The notes below the pieces were generated by a model. The model searched no databases, was not told the DNA's origin, and saw only the letters and a list, made by a program, of their open reading frames with translations. This document shows positions 35,997-45,908 of a DNA stretch of 64,000 nt, in pieces. Source of the stretch: an uncultured bacterium (GTDB lineage: Bacteria; Bacteroidota; Bacteroidia; Bacteroidales; Rikenellaceae); assembly GCA_905214725.1 (NCBI GenBank), contig CAJMNH010000002.1:124001-188000 (forward strand). Reading direction: 5' to 3'. The translations under genes were made by a program, and so were the position numbers. Within the stretch, counting starts at the first letter, position 1; every line of letters starts with the position of its first letter.

Positions 35997-37007
35997 TCAC
36001 AATACGTTCACTTCGGTGGCGATCTCCACGCCGAATTTCGCGCGCACGGCCGCCTGCACCTCTCGCTCCAGCGCCAGCACCTCGCCGCCCGTCGCACCGC
36101 CGTGATTGACGAGCACCAGCGCCTGCCGCTCGTGAACGCCCGCACGACCCGCACGATACCCCTTCATACCCGCCTGTTCGATAAGCCATCCGGCGGCCAG
36201 CTTCGCATGCCCCGCCTCGACGGCAGGATAGACCGGCATTTGCGGATATTCCGCCCGAAGCCGTTCGGCGACGGCGGCATCCACCACCGGATTTTTAAAG
36301 AAACTGCCGGCATTGCCCAGCACGGCCGTATCGGGCAGTTTCGAGCGTCGGATGGCGCAGACCGCTTCGCGGATATTGCGGAGCGTAGCGCCCCCGCGCG
36401 CTTCGGTTTCGCGCAGCAGATCGCCGTAATCCAGATCGGGTTGCGGACGGCGGTTCAAGCGGAAGGTGACCGACGTGATGACGACCCGTCCGCGCAGCGC
36501 ATGCTTGAAGACGCTCTCCCGATATCCGAACGCGCAATGTTCTTTGCTCAGGATCAAGGTATTGAGCGTATCCACGCAAAACATCTCCACGCTCTCGATC
36601 GTATCCTTCGCCTCGGCGCCGTAAGCCCCGATGTTCTGCACCGGAGCGGCCCCGACCTTGCCCGGAATGAGCGACAGGTTTTCGACGCCCCACAGGTCGC
36701 GATCGACCGCCCATACCACCAGATCGTCCCACTCGACGCCCGCCGCCGCACGCACCGTCACCGCATCGGGCGTCTCGGCCACGACCTCAATCGTCGTCGA
36801 GCGCGGCGTCAGCAGCGTGCCGTCGAAATCCTGCGTGAAGAGGATGTTGTTGCCGCCCGCAAGAACCGCCCACTTTTCGGGCGCCCCGTCGCGGAAAAAT
36901 GCGGTCAGATCGTCCGTCGTTTCGAACTCGACGAGCCGCGCGGCCCGCTGCCGCACATGAAAACTGTTGCGGTCGGAGAGGTCGATATCAGAAAATTCGC
37001 GAATCAT
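35997..37007 (-). CDS. murB: UDP-N-acetylenolpyruvoylglucosamine reductase
   Basis: This 336-residue protein is MurB of the E. coli-like type I (length about 340). It has the FAD-binding segment VLAGGNNILFTQDFDG, LIPGKVGAAPVQNIGAYG and the catalytic region LGNAGSFFKNPVV. It reduces enolpyruvyl-UDP-GlcNAc to UDP-MurNAc. Start at 37007 (MIREFSDIDL) fits the family; longer frames upstream do not. A TATCTTTG on the minus strand (37019-37012) sits only 5 bp upstream of the ATG, so it is either a promoter for a leaderless message or chance. Confidence 0.95.
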   Translation of the reverse strand: MIREFSDIDLSDRNSFHVRQRAARLVEFETTDDLTAFFRDGAPEKWAVLAGGNNILFTQDFDGTLLTPRSTTIEVVAETPDAVTVRAAAGVEWDDLVVWAVDRDLWGVENLSLIPGKVGAAPVQNIGAYGAEAKDTIESVEMFCVDTLNTLILSKEHCAFGYRESVFKHALRGRVVITSVTFRLNRRPQPDLDYGDLLRETEARGGATLRNIREAVCAIRRSKLPDTAVLGNAGSFFKNPVVDAAVAERLRAEYPQMPVYPAVEAGHAKLAAGWLIEQAGMKGYRAGRAGVHERQALVLVNHGGATGGEVLALEREVQAAVRAKFGVEIATEVNVL

Positions 37008-37112
37008 ATTGCAAAGATAGGGAATTTTTATTAACTTTACCCTTGTTCGGCCAAAGCCGAAGCGATAATAAAATCCGCAACAGATCGCCATGTATTAAAA
37101 CCGGAATCGTCT

Positions 37113-38546
37113 ATGTTTACCGAACAGGATACGGCCCGCATCCGGGCGCACGGTCTCACCCCCGAAGCGGTGGAGCGTCAGATCGAAAATTTCAGACGCG
37201 GCTTTCCCTTTCTGAAAGTTGTCCGCGCCGCAGCGCCGGGTGACGGAATTCTCACCCTCACGCCGCAGGAGCTGTCGGCCGCCGTGCGACGCTACGACGA
37301 GGCGGCGGCCAAACTCGGCATCGTCAAGTTCGTTCCGGCGTCGGGAGCCGCGACGCGCATGTTCAAGGAGTTGTTCGCCTTCGTCGAAGAGGGCAAACGC
37401 GGGGAGGGAATCGACCGGCTGCTGCAAAATATCGAACGGTTCGCCTTCTGGCCCGAACTGCGAGCGGCGCTGCCCGCCGGCGCCGACGACCGCACCGCGG
37501 TCGAATACATCATCCTCAAAGGGCTCGGTTACGGCCGCAAACCCAAGGGGTTGGTGACGTTCCACGCCTATGCCGAAGGGGCGCGCAAGGCCGCCGAGGA
37601 GCATCTGGTCGAAGGGGCGCAATACGCCGTTTCGGAGAACCGCGTGCGGATCCATTTCACCGTCTCGCCGGAACATCAGGCGGGGTTCGAGGCGCTGATG
37701 GCCGAAAAAGTTCCCCGCTACGAGAAACGGTTCGGCGTACAGTACGACATCACCTTCTCCGAGCAGAAGCCTTCGACCGACACGGTGGCGGTCAATCCCG
37801 ACAATACGCTCTTCCGCACCGACGACGGCTCCCTGCTCTTCCGTCCGGCGGGTCACGGCGCGCTGATCGAGAACCTCAACGAAATCGACGCCGACCTCAT
37901 CTTCGTCAAGAACATCGACAACGTGACCACCGACGCCCTCCGAGGCGACACGATCATCTATAAAAAAGCGCTCGCAGGGCTGTTGCTCGAACTTCAGGAA
38001 CGCAGCTTCGAATACATCCGCGCGCTCGACACGGGCGGCGCCGAACTGGAACAGATCGCCCGTTTCATCCGCGAACGGCTCTGCGTCCGGCTGACGGACG
38101 ATTACAATTCAGCCGTGTTGCGCGCCATCCTCGACCGCCCGATCCGCCTGTGCGGCATGGTGCGCAACGAGGGAGAACCGGGCGGCGGCCCCTTCTGGGC
38201 GGCCAACGACGACGGAACCGAATCGCTCCAGATCGCCGAATCGAGCCAGATCGCGCCGGCCGACCGGCAGCTCATGCAGCAGGCAACCCACTTCAATCCG
38301 GTCGATCTGGTCTGCGGCGTACGCAATGTGCGGGGCGAAAAATTCGATCTGAGACGTTACGCAGACCCACAGACGGGTTTCATCTCATCAAAATCCTACG
38401 CCGGCCGCGAACTGCGGGCGCAGGAGCTTCCGGGGCTGTGGAACGGCGCGATGGCGCGATGGAACACCGTCTTCGTCGACGTTCCGGTCACCACCTTCTC
38501 GCCCGTAAAGGTCGTTCTGGACCTGCTGCGGCCGCAACATCAATAA
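37113..38546 (+). CDS. DUF4301 protein
   Basis: This 477-residue protein matches the Bacteroidota family DUF4301. Notable segments are KFVPASGAATRMFKELF (about 70-86), GLVTFHAYAEGARKAAEEH and LIENLNEIDADLIFVKNIDN. These recall nucleotidyl- or sugar-phosphate transferases with a G-A-A-T-R-M loop, but no function is established. It is divergent from murB and is followed by a hairpin terminator. Confidence 0.8.
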   Translation: MFTEQDTARIRAHGLTPEAVERQIENFRRGFPFLKVVRAAAPGDGILTLTPQELSAAVRRYDEAAAKLGIVKFVPASGAATRMFKELFAFVEEGKRGEGIDRLLQNIERFAFWPELRAALPAGADDRTAVEYIILKGLGYGRKPKGLVTFHAYAEGARKAAEEHLVEGAQYAVSENRVRIHFTVSPEHQAGFEALMAEKVPRYEKRFGVQYDITFSEQKPSTDTVAVNPDNTLFRTDDGSLLFRPAGHGALIENLNEIDADLIFVKNIDNVTTDALRGDTIIYKKALAGLLLELQERSFEYIRALDTGGAELEQIARFIRERLCVRLTDDYNSAVLRAILDRPIRLCGMVRNEGEPGGGPFWAANDDGTESLQIAESSQIAPADRQLMQQATHFNPVDLVCGVRNVRGEKFDLRRYADPQTGFISSKSYAGRELRAQELPGLWNGAMARWNTVFVDVPVTTFSPVKVVLDLLRPQHQ

Positions 38547-38570
38547 CGAATTTCTGTCGAATCCTTTTCA

Positions 38571-38604
38571 GAAGCGGATCGCAAGCTGTTTTGCGGTCCG
38601 CTTC
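38571..38604 (+). terminator. hairpin after the DUF4301 gene
   Basis: A 14-bp stem (GAAGCGGATCGCAA at 38571-38584 with TTGCGGTCCGCTTC at 38591-38604, one wobble pair) lies 25 bp past the stop. T tail is weak. Confidence 0.55.
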
Positions 38605-38653
38605 CCCATTGCCCGCTCCCGATCGTCCGTTCCCTACCGCCGCAAATCGGGAT

Positions 38654-38688
38654 ATTTTGTCCGAAAACCGTCGGATTTTGTCCGAAAA
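38654..38688. repeat. two direct copies of ATTTTGTCCGAAAA
   Basis: Copies at 38654-38667 and 38675-38688 are spaced 21 bp start to start, two helical turns, about 115-150 bp upstream of the V-ATPase promoter. A third identical copy lies at 4354-4367 in the lipoprotein/phosphatase divergent region. Confidence 0.55.
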
Positions 38689-38803
38689 GGCAAACCTTCA
38701 CACTACTTTCGAAGGAAAAGCGTTTTCTTTCGAAACAAAATAGCAGAAAATCGTACAATCGGAGCGTCAAAATAGCCCGAAAAAGGAAAAATCGACATTC
38801 CGA

Positions 38804-38836
38804 TTTGGGCAAAATCGAAAAAAATATCTACCTTTG
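38804..38836 (+). promoter_or_regulatory. promoter of the V-type ATPase operon
   Basis: TTTG at 38804-38807, a 21-bp spacer and TACCTTTG at 38829-38836. The leader to the first ATG would be about 40 nt. Confidence 0.7.
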
Positions 38837-38884
38837 TGAGATAAGCGAACGGACGAAAAACAATCAAATACGATACAGAACACT

Positions 38885-39499
38885 ATGGAGAACAAACTTC
38901 AACAATTGACCCAGAAGCTCTATGACGAAGGGCTGGAGAAAGGTCGCGCCGAGGCCGAACGACTGGTCGCCGAGGCCAAGAGCGAAGCCGCCAAAATCAT
39001 CGCCGACGCCAAAGCCGAAGCCGAAGCCATCGTGAAAGCAGCCGAAGCCAAGGCTGACGATACGGCCAAAAACTCGATGACCGAGATTTCACTGGCCGGC
39101 AAGCAGGCCGTAGCCCGCATCAAGGAGGAGATCTCCTCGCTGATCGCGGCGCAAAGCACCTTCTCCGCCGTAAAAGCCGCCAATCTCGACCCCGCATTCG
39201 TCAAGGAGATGCTCCTGAGCGTCGCCCGCAACTGGAACGGCGCGTCGTCGTCGAAGGTCGAGCTGCAGGCGCTGCTGCCCGAAGCCGAACGCGCGAAGTT
39301 CGACGCGGCGTTCGCCTCAGCCGCCAAGGAACTGCTCGATGCAGGCATCGAAGTAGGTTACTCGAAAGAGGTGCGCACCGGCTTCAAGGTCGGCGCCAAA
39401 GGCGGCAGCTACTACATCTCCTTCTCGGACGACGACTTCGAGGCGTTGTTGAAAGAGTATCTGCGCGGTAAAGTCTCCGAACTGCTGTTCAAAGCCTAA
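38885..39499 (+). CDS. atpE: V/A-type ATPase subunit E
   Basis: This 204-residue protein has a long Ala/Glu/Lys-rich N-terminal helix (about 15-95), as in the peripheral stalk subunit E, and a small C-terminal globular domain. It ties the catalytic head to the membrane subunit I. It is first in a seven-gene operon E-DUF2764-A-B-D-I-K, each gene 3-28 bp from the next. Confidence 0.88.
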   Translation: MENKLQQLTQKLYDEGLEKGRAEAERLVAEAKSEAAKIIADAKAEAEAIVKAAEAKADDTAKNSMTEISLAGKQAVARIKEEISSLIAAQSTFSAVKAANLDPAFVKEMLLSVARNWNGASSSKVELQALLPEAERAKFDAAFASAAKELLDAGIEVGYSKEVRTGFKVGAKGGSYYISFSDDDFEALLKEYLRGKVSELLFKA

Positions 39500-39505
39500 A
39501 CAGTC

Positions 39506-40339
39506 ATGTTCGAAACCAACTATTACTGTCTGGTAGCCGGACTGCGGGAGTATTCGCTCGACGGAGGGGTGAAGGGTTTCGACCCGCACGCCATCCTCGA
39601 CGAGATTCTCCATGAACTCACGCCGCGCGATCTGCGCGCCGTCAGGCTGTTGTACGGCTATTACGACTGCAAAAACATCGTCAGCCTTCGCACGGGCGGC
39701 TCGGCGCACGATCCGTTGGGCAACTTCTCGCGCGAGCAGCTGAAGGAGGAGTTGGAGCATCCGCATGCGCTGCCGCCCGAACTCGGACGGATTCTCTGCG
39801 CCTACGCCCGTCCCGACTCGGAGGAGGCCGAAGAGGTGGATACCTCGCGGCGTTTCGAACGGTCGCTTTTCGAAGCCTACTATGCCTTGTGCGCAGCCTC
39901 GCCGAGCAGGTTCCTGCGCGAGTGGAGCGATTTCGACCGCACGCTGCGCAACGTTGCGGCGGCCGTCACGGCCCGCGCTACCGGCCGCCCCGTCGACGAA
40001 ACGATCGTGGGCGACGACGACATCGCCGAGCAACTGCGCCGTTCGTCGGCCGCCGACTTCGGGCTGCGGGGCGAACTGCCCTACATCGACGCAGTGATCG
40101 TCGCCGTGAGCGACGAAGGCAATCTGCTCGAAAAGGAGCACAAGATCGACCGCATCCGCTGGCAACAGGCCGTCGATCTGGCGGCCGCAGACTACTTCAA
40201 CGCGAACGCCATTCTCTCGTATCTGGTGCGCATCAATATCGTAGCGCGCTGGACGCTGCTCGACGAGCAGCGCGGCCGCGATATGCTCGCGCAACTGCTG
40301 CGCGAACTGGACGGCAAGGAATTGATAAATAATAAATAG
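39506..40339 (+). CDS. DUF2764 protein of the V-ATPase operon
   Basis: This 277-residue protein begins with NYYCLVAGLREYSLDG, the mark of DUF2764, which is found within V-type ATPase operons of Bacteroidota and spirochaetes. It lies in the place where subunit C is encoded elsewhere, and it is helical with a Y-Y-x-L-C-style start, so a role as the central C-like adaptor is plausible but unproven. Spacing to E and A is 6 bp each. Confidence 0.8.
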   Translation: MFETNYYCLVAGLREYSLDGGVKGFDPHAILDEILHELTPRDLRAVRLLYGYYDCKNIVSLRTGGSAHDPLGNFSREQLKEELEHPHALPPELGRILCAYARPDSEEAEEVDTSRRFERSLFEAYYALCAASPSRFLREWSDFDRTLRNVAAAVTARATGRPVDETIVGDDDIAEQLRRSSAADFGLRGELPYIDAVIVAVSDEGNLLEKEHKIDRIRWQQAVDLAAADYFNANAILSYLVRINIVARWTLLDEQRGRDMLAQLLRELDGKELINNK

Positions 40340-40345
40340 TCAGAT

Positions 40346-42103
40346 ATGAAAACTAAAGGACGTGTAAACGGTATCATCTCCAACATCGTCATCGTCAAGG
40401 CGGACGGTCCTGTCGCCCAGAACGAAATCTGCTACGTGTGGACGGGCGATACCAAAATGATGGCCGAGGTCATCAAAGTCATCGGCGACGACGCCTATGT
40501 ACAGGTTTACGACAGCACGCGCGGTCTGAAAATCGGCGACAAGGTCGAGTTCGAAGGCCACATGCTCGAAGCGACGCTCGCCCCGGGTCTGCTGTCGCGC
40601 AACTACGACGGTTTGCAGAACGACCTCGAGAAGATGGAGAGTCTCTTCATCGAACGCGGTTCGATCACCGATCCGATCGACTTCGAAAAGAAATGGGAGT
40701 TCAAGCCGCTCGCCAAGGCGGGCGACAAGGTTTCGGCCGCCTCATGGCTGGGCGAGGTGAAGGAGCAGTGGGTCGCCCACAAGATCATGGTTCCCTTTAC
40801 GATGACCGACGGGTACACGGTCAAGAGCGTCGCTGAGGCGGGAGAATATAAGGTTACGGAGACGATAGCCGTCCTGACCGACGCGGAAGGGCGGGATCAC
40901 GACGTGACGATGGTACAGCGCTGGCCCGTCAAGCAGGCGGTGCGCAGCTACGTCGAGAAGCCGCGCCCCGACCGCATCATGGAGACGGGCGTGCGCGCCA
41001 TCGACACGTTCAACCCGCTGGCCGAAGGCGGCACGGGCTTTATTCCCGGGCCGTTCGGCGCCGGCAAGACCGTGTTGCAGCATGCCATTTCGAAACAGGC
41101 CGACGCCGACGTGATCATCATGATCGCCTGCGGCGAGCGCGCCAACGAGGTGGTAGAGATCTTCAAGGAGTTCCCCGAACTGATCGACCCCCATACGGGA
41201 CACCCCCTGATGGAGCGTACGATCATTATCTGCAACACCTCGAACATGCCTGTCGCCGCCCGCGAAGCGTCGGTCTACACGGGTATGACCATCGGCGAGT
41301 ACTACCGCGCGATGGGACTCAAAGTGCTCGTCATGGCCGACTCAACGTCGCGCTGGGCGCAGGCGCTGCGCGAAATGTCGAACCGTCTGGAGGAGCTGCC
41401 CGGTCAGGACGCCTTCCCGATGGACCTCTCGGCGATCATCTCCAACTTCTACTCGCGCGCCGGTCTGGTGAAGCTCAACAACGGCCAGACGGGTTCGGTC
41501 ACGTTCCTCGGCACGGTGTCGCCCGCAGGCGGCAACCTCAAGGAACCGGTTACGGAGTCGACCAAGAAGGCGGCCCGCTGTTTCTACGCTCTCGCGCAAG
41601 CGCGCGCCGACTCGAAACGCTACCCCGCCATCGACCCGCTCGATTCCTATTCGAAATATCTGGAGTATCCCGAAATCCGCGAATACCTCGACGCGCACAT
41701 CGGCAAGGGCTGGGTGGAGAACGTCTACGCCGGCAAGACCCTCGTGCAGCGCGGCAAGGAGGCCAATGACCAGATCAACATTCTCGGCGACGACGGCGTT
41801 CCGGTGGAGTACCACGAACGCTTCTGGAAATCGGAGCTGATCGACTTCGTGATCCTGCAACAGGACGCTTTCGACGATATCGACGCCAACTGTCCGCTCG
41901 AACGCCAGAAGATGATGTTCGAGACGGTGCTCGACATCTGCAACAAGAATTTCAATTTCGCCGATTTCGAAGCCTGCTCGCAGTTCTTCAAGACGCTGAT
42001 CAACCTCTTCCGCCAGATGAACTACTCGGAGTGGCAATCGGAAAAGTTCTCCGACTACCGCTCGCAGATCGAGGCGCTCGTAAACGAACAGCTCAACAAA
42101 TAA
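40346..42103 (+). CDS. atpA: V/A-type ATPase catalytic subunit A
   Basis: This 585-residue protein has the beta-barrel N-domain, the long A-type insertion, Walker A GPFGAGKT (about residue 235) and Walker B VLVMADSTSRWA. It hydrolyses or makes ATP in the A3B3 head. Length is typical of archaeal/bacterial A subunits (about 580-590). Confidence 0.97.
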   Translation: MKTKGRVNGIISNIVIVKADGPVAQNEICYVWTGDTKMMAEVIKVIGDDAYVQVYDSTRGLKIGDKVEFEGHMLEATLAPGLLSRNYDGLQNDLEKMESLFIERGSITDPIDFEKKWEFKPLAKAGDKVSAASWLGEVKEQWVAHKIMVPFTMTDGYTVKSVAEAGEYKVTETIAVLTDAEGRDHDVTMVQRWPVKQAVRSYVEKPRPDRIMETGVRAIDTFNPLAEGGTGFIPGPFGAGKTVLQHAISKQADADVIIMIACGERANEVVEIFKEFPELIDPHTGHPLMERTIIICNTSNMPVAAREASVYTGMTIGEYYRAMGLKVLVMADSTSRWAQALREMSNRLEELPGQDAFPMDLSAIISNFYSRAGLVKLNNGQTGSVTFLGTVSPAGGNLKEPVTESTKKAARCFYALAQARADSKRYPAIDPLDSYSKYLEYPEIREYLDAHIGKGWVENVYAGKTLVQRGKEANDQINILGDDGVPVEYHERFWKSELIDFVILQQDAFDDIDANCPLERQKMMFETVLDICNKNFNFADFEACSQFFKTLINLFRQMNYSEWQSEKFSDYRSQIEALVNEQLNK

Positions 42104-42113
42104 GACCGAAGCT

Positions 42114-43433
42114 ATGACAACACGTGCATTTCAAAAGGTATATACCAAGATAGACAACATTACCAAAGCCACCGTGACGCTGCGCGCCTCGGGGGTGGGC
42201 AACGACGAGCTGGCCACCGTAGGCGGCCAGCTCGCGCAGGTAGTCAAGATCATGGGCGACAACGTGACGCTGCAAATCTTCGCCGGCACCGAAGGTCTGG
42301 CGACCGATTCCGAAGTGGTTTTCCACGGCGAGCCGCCCAAGCTCAAGGTGTCGGACAATCTGGCCGGACGCTTCTTTAACGCCTACGGCGAACCGCTCGA
42401 AGGCGGCGAGCAGATCGAGGGCGAAGCGCGCGAAATCGGCGGACCGACGGTCAACCCCTTCCGGCGTAAGCAGCCTTCGGAGCTGATCGCCACGGGCATC
42501 GCCGGCATCGACCTGAACAATACGATCGTCACGGGACAGAAGATTCCCTTCTTCGCCGATCCCGACCAGCCCTACAACGCCGTGATGGCCAATGTGGCCC
42601 TGCGCGCCAAGGCCGACAAGATCATTCTGGGCGGCATGGGCCTGACAAACGACGACTTTCTCTACTTCAAGCAGGTCTTCGAGAACGCCGGCGCGCTCGA
42701 CCGCATCGTCTCATTCGTCAACACGACCGAAAACCCGCCCGTGGAGCGACTGCTCGTACCGGACATGGCATTGACGGCCGCCGAGTACTTCGCCGTGGAC
42801 AAGGGGGAAAAGGTGCTGGTGCTGCTCACGGACATGACGCTTTACGCCGACGCACTGGCCATCGTGTCGAACCGTATGGACCAGATTCCGTCGAAGGACT
42901 CGATGCCCGGTTCGCTCTACTCGGACTTGGCGAAAATCTACGAGAAGGCCGTGCAGCTGCCCAACGGCGGTTCGATCACGATCATCGCCGTGACGACCCT
43001 CTCGGGCGGCGACATCACGCACGCCATTCCCGACAACACGGGTTACATCACCGAGGGTCAGTTGTTCCTGCGCAACGACACCGACACGGGCAAGGTCATC
43101 GTCGACCCGTTCCGTTCGCTGTCGCGCCTCAAACAGCTCGTCATCGGCAAGAAGACCCGCGAGGATCATCCGCAGGTGATGAACGCCTGCGTGCGTCTCT
43201 ATGCCGACGCGGCCAACGCCAAGACGAAGCTGGAGAACGGTTTTGACCTGTCGGACTACGACGAACGCGCGTTGAAATTCGCCCATGACTATTCGGAAAA
43301 GCTCCTCTCGATCGACGTCAACATCGACATCGACGAGATGCTCGATACCGCGTGGAAGCTCTTTGCGGAGTATTTCACCAAGACCGAGGTGGCCATCAAG
43401 GAGGAGCTGATCCAAAAATACTGGAAGGAGTAA
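42114..43433 (+). CDS. atpB: V/A-type ATPase subunit B
   Basis: This 439-residue protein matches the non-catalytic B subunit: GQKIPFFADPDQPYNAVMAN stands where Walker A would be, with no lysine for catalysis. It alternates with A in the head. Ten bp separate it from atpA. Confidence 0.96.
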   Translation: MTTRAFQKVYTKIDNITKATVTLRASGVGNDELATVGGQLAQVVKIMGDNVTLQIFAGTEGLATDSEVVFHGEPPKLKVSDNLAGRFFNAYGEPLEGGEQIEGEAREIGGPTVNPFRRKQPSELIATGIAGIDLNNTIVTGQKIPFFADPDQPYNAVMANVALRAKADKIILGGMGLTNDDFLYFKQVFENAGALDRIVSFVNTTENPPVERLLVPDMALTAAEYFAVDKGEKVLVLLTDMTLYADALAIVSNRMDQIPSKDSMPGSLYSDLAKIYEKAVQLPNGGSITIIAVTTLSGGDITHAIPDNTGYITEGQLFLRNDTDTGKVIVDPFRSLSRLKQLVIGKKTREDHPQVMNACVRLYADAANAKTKLENGFDLSDYDERALKFAHDYSEKLLSIDVNIDIDEMLDTAWKLFAEYFTKTEVAIKEELIQKYWKE

Positions 43434-43439
43434 CCGCCT

Positions 43440-44048
43440 ATGGCAATCAAATTTCAATATAACAAGACTTCGCTCGGCGATCTGGGCAAACAGCTCAAGA
43501 TGCGGCAGAAGGCGCTCCCTACCATCAAGAGTAAGGAGTCGGCGCTGCGCTCCGAGGTCAAGAAAGCGAAGGACGCCGCACAGGAGTTCCGGTCGCAGCT
43601 CTCGCGCCTCGAAGCCGAGTACGACTACATGGTCTCGCTGTGGGGAGAGTTTGATTGTGACCTGCTGCGAATCGCCGACATCGAGCTGACCGAACAGAAG
43701 ATCGCGGGCGTCCGCACGCCCGTGCTCAAAGAGATCGTCTACGAAGAGAAGCCCTACGACCTCTTTTCGTCGCCCGTGTGGTACGCCGCCGGCATCGACC
43801 TGCTGAAACGGCTGTCGAAGCTGGGCATCGAGTACGAGCTCTTCAACCGCAAGATGGAACTGCTGGATTTCGCACGCCGTAAAACCACTCAGAAAGTCAA
43901 CCTCTACGAGAAGGTACAGATTCCCGGTTACGAGGATGCCATACGCAAGATCAAACGATTCCTTGAGGACGAGGAGAACCTCTCGAAATCGGCGCAGAAA
44001 ATCGTGAAAACCAAACAGCAGCAGGCCGGGGAGGGGCAGATGTTATGA
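43440..44048 (+). CDS. atpD: V/A-type ATPase subunit D
   Basis: This 202-residue protein is a long two-helix coiled coil with family segments at the N-terminus (YNKTSLGDLGKQLKMRQKAL) and C-terminus (FARRKTTQKVNLYEKVQIPG). It forms the rotor shaft. The stop overlaps the atpI start (ATGA). Confidence 0.92.
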   Translation: MAIKFQYNKTSLGDLGKQLKMRQKALPTIKSKESALRSEVKKAKDAAQEFRSQLSRLEAEYDYMVSLWGEFDCDLLRIADIELTEQKIAGVRTPVLKEIVYEEKPYDLFSSPVWYAAGIDLLKRLSKLGIEYELFNRKMELLDFARRKTTQKVNLYEKVQIPGYEDAIRKIKRFLEDEENLSKSAQKIVKTKQQQAGEGQML

Positions 44049-45880
44049 TCGCCAAGATGTCGAAATACGACTTTATACTCTATGCCGGCCAAAGCGACGA
44101 CTTCATCGGACGGCTCCGCGAACTGGGACTGGTCGACGTGACCTGTTCGGGCTGGGAGCCTTCGGAGGGCGACCGGCTGCTGCTCTCCTCGATCGAAGGC
44201 CGCACCAAGGCCGTCGACGCGTTGCAGCGCTTCCGCGAATCGGAATATTTCGACGCGGCGGCCAAACCGTTCGCTTCGGGCGACGAGGCCTACGAACACT
44301 ACGGCCATGCGGCGCAGGAGCGTGCGGCGCTTCGCACCGAGATCGCTCAGACCGAAAAGGCCGCCGAGGAGGCGCGGCCGTGGGGCGAATTTTCGGCCGA
44401 GACGATGCAGCGGCTCGCCGGCCGAGGCGTCGTGCTGCGCTTCTTCACGGCGCAGCGGGCCGCATTCGAGAAGTCGCGCGACGCATGGAACGCGCAGGCT
44501 CCCGTGGAGGTGATCCACGAGACCGATTCGATCGTCTGGTTCGTCGCCGTCATGCAGGCGGGCGACGAGTTGTCGTTCGACGCGCAAGAGGTGAAAGCCC
44601 CCGCAATGACGACGCGCGACGCCGAGGCGAAGATCGCCTCGCTGCAAACCCGGCTCAAAGACACGGACGCCGAGATGTCGCGCGCAGCCGTCTCCGTTCC
44701 GCTGATCGAACGCGACCGCAACCGCCTGCGCGAAGCGTTGCAGCAGGTGAAGGTAACGGCCACCGCCGAGGCGGCCGCCGACGGCACGCTACTGGTGATG
44801 GAGGGATGGGCCGAGAAGGAGACTTCGGACAAGGTCGACGCTCTGTTGGACGAATACCCCAACGTGCTCTACATCAAGAGCGATCCCACGCCGGAGGACG
44901 AGACGCCCGTAAAGTTGAAGAACAACCGCTTCGCGCGCATCTTCGAGATGGTGGGCGACATGTACGCCCGCCCGAAGTACGGGACGATCGATCTGACGCC
45001 TTTCTTCGCACCGTTCTACATGCTCTTCTTCGGTATCTGCCTCAACGACGCCGGCTACGGACTGATCCTGCTGGCGATGGGACTCGTGATGCTCTGGAAA
45101 TTCAAGGATGGCATGATGCGCCGCGCCGCGTGGTTCGCCACGATGTGCGCCGTCTCGACGGTCGTGTTCGGTCTCTTCTGCGGATCGTTCTTCGGACTTT
45201 CGCTCAAAACGTACTTCCCCTCGATCCCCTTCTTCGATTTTCAGGGACAGTTCTTCTCATGGGCGCTGGCCATCGGACTGTTGCAGATTCTCTTCGGACT
45301 GCTGTTGAAGATCGTCATGGTAAGCGGCACGGTGGGGTTCCGCTATGCGCTTTCGACGCTGGGCTGGTTCCTCGTGATTCTCGCGGGCAGTCTGGCCGCG
45401 GGGCTCCCGCTGCTCGACTCCGCATGGGAGATTCCGTGGTTCACGGCTTCGTCGCCGGCATTCTACGGCGTGGTGGGGATAGGCGTGGTGCTGATGCTCT
45501 TCTTCAACTCGCCGGGCAAAAACCCGCTGGTAAATTTCGGATCGGGACTGTGGGACACCTATAATAATATAACGGGCATCCTTTCGGACGTGCTGTCGTA
45601 CATCCGTCTGTTCGCCATCGGTCTTTCGGGCGGCATTCTGGCCACGGTCTTCAACGATCTGGCTACGGGTCTGAGCCCCGATATTCCGGTGGTGCGCGAA
45701 CTGATGATCGTGCTGATCCTGCTCGTGGGACACGGCATCAACCTCTTCATGTCCTCGATCTCGTCGTTCGTTCACCCGATGCGACTCACCTTCGTGGAGT
45801 TCTACAAGAACGCCGGCTTCGAAATGGCCACGCGGCAATTCGAACCGCTGACAAAAATCGATCAATCGGAAAACAAATAA
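44045..45880 (+). CDS. atpI: V/A-type ATPase subunit I (membrane subunit a)
   Basis: This 611-residue protein has a soluble N-terminal half (coiled coils near 85-120 and 195-240) and about seven membrane helices after residue 320. The essential stator arginine is Arg521 in DVLSYIRLFAIGLSG. It forms the ion half-channels against subunit K. ATG at 44045 overlaps the atpD stop; ATG at 44057 (MSKYDFILYA) is an equally good start. Confidence 0.93.
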   Translation: MIAKMSKYDFILYAGQSDDFIGRLRELGLVDVTCSGWEPSEGDRLLLSSIEGRTKAVDALQRFRESEYFDAAAKPFASGDEAYEHYGHAAQERAALRTEIAQTEKAAEEARPWGEFSAETMQRLAGRGVVLRFFTAQRAAFEKSRDAWNAQAPVEVIHETDSIVWFVAVMQAGDELSFDAQEVKAPAMTTRDAEAKIASLQTRLKDTDAEMSRAAVSVPLIERDRNRLREALQQVKVTATAEAAADGTLLVMEGWAEKETSDKVDALLDEYPNVLYIKSDPTPEDETPVKLKNNRFARIFEMVGDMYARPKYGTIDLTPFFAPFYMLFFGICLNDAGYGLILLAMGLVMLWKFKDGMMRRAAWFATMCAVSTVVFGLFCGSFFGLSLKTYFPSIPFFDFQGQFFSWALAIGLLQILFGLLLKIVMVSGTVGFRYALSTLGWFLVILAGSLAAGLPLLDSAWEIPWFTASSPAFYGVVGIGVVLMLFFNSPGKNPLVNFGSGLWDTYNNITGILSDVLSYIRLFAIGLSGGILATVFNDLATGLSPDIPVVRELMIVLILLVGHGINLFMSSISSFVHPMRLTFVEFYKNAGFEMATRQFEPLTKIDQSENK

Positions 45881-45908
45881 ACAATTAAAAAACTCAAATT
45901 TTTCAGTT

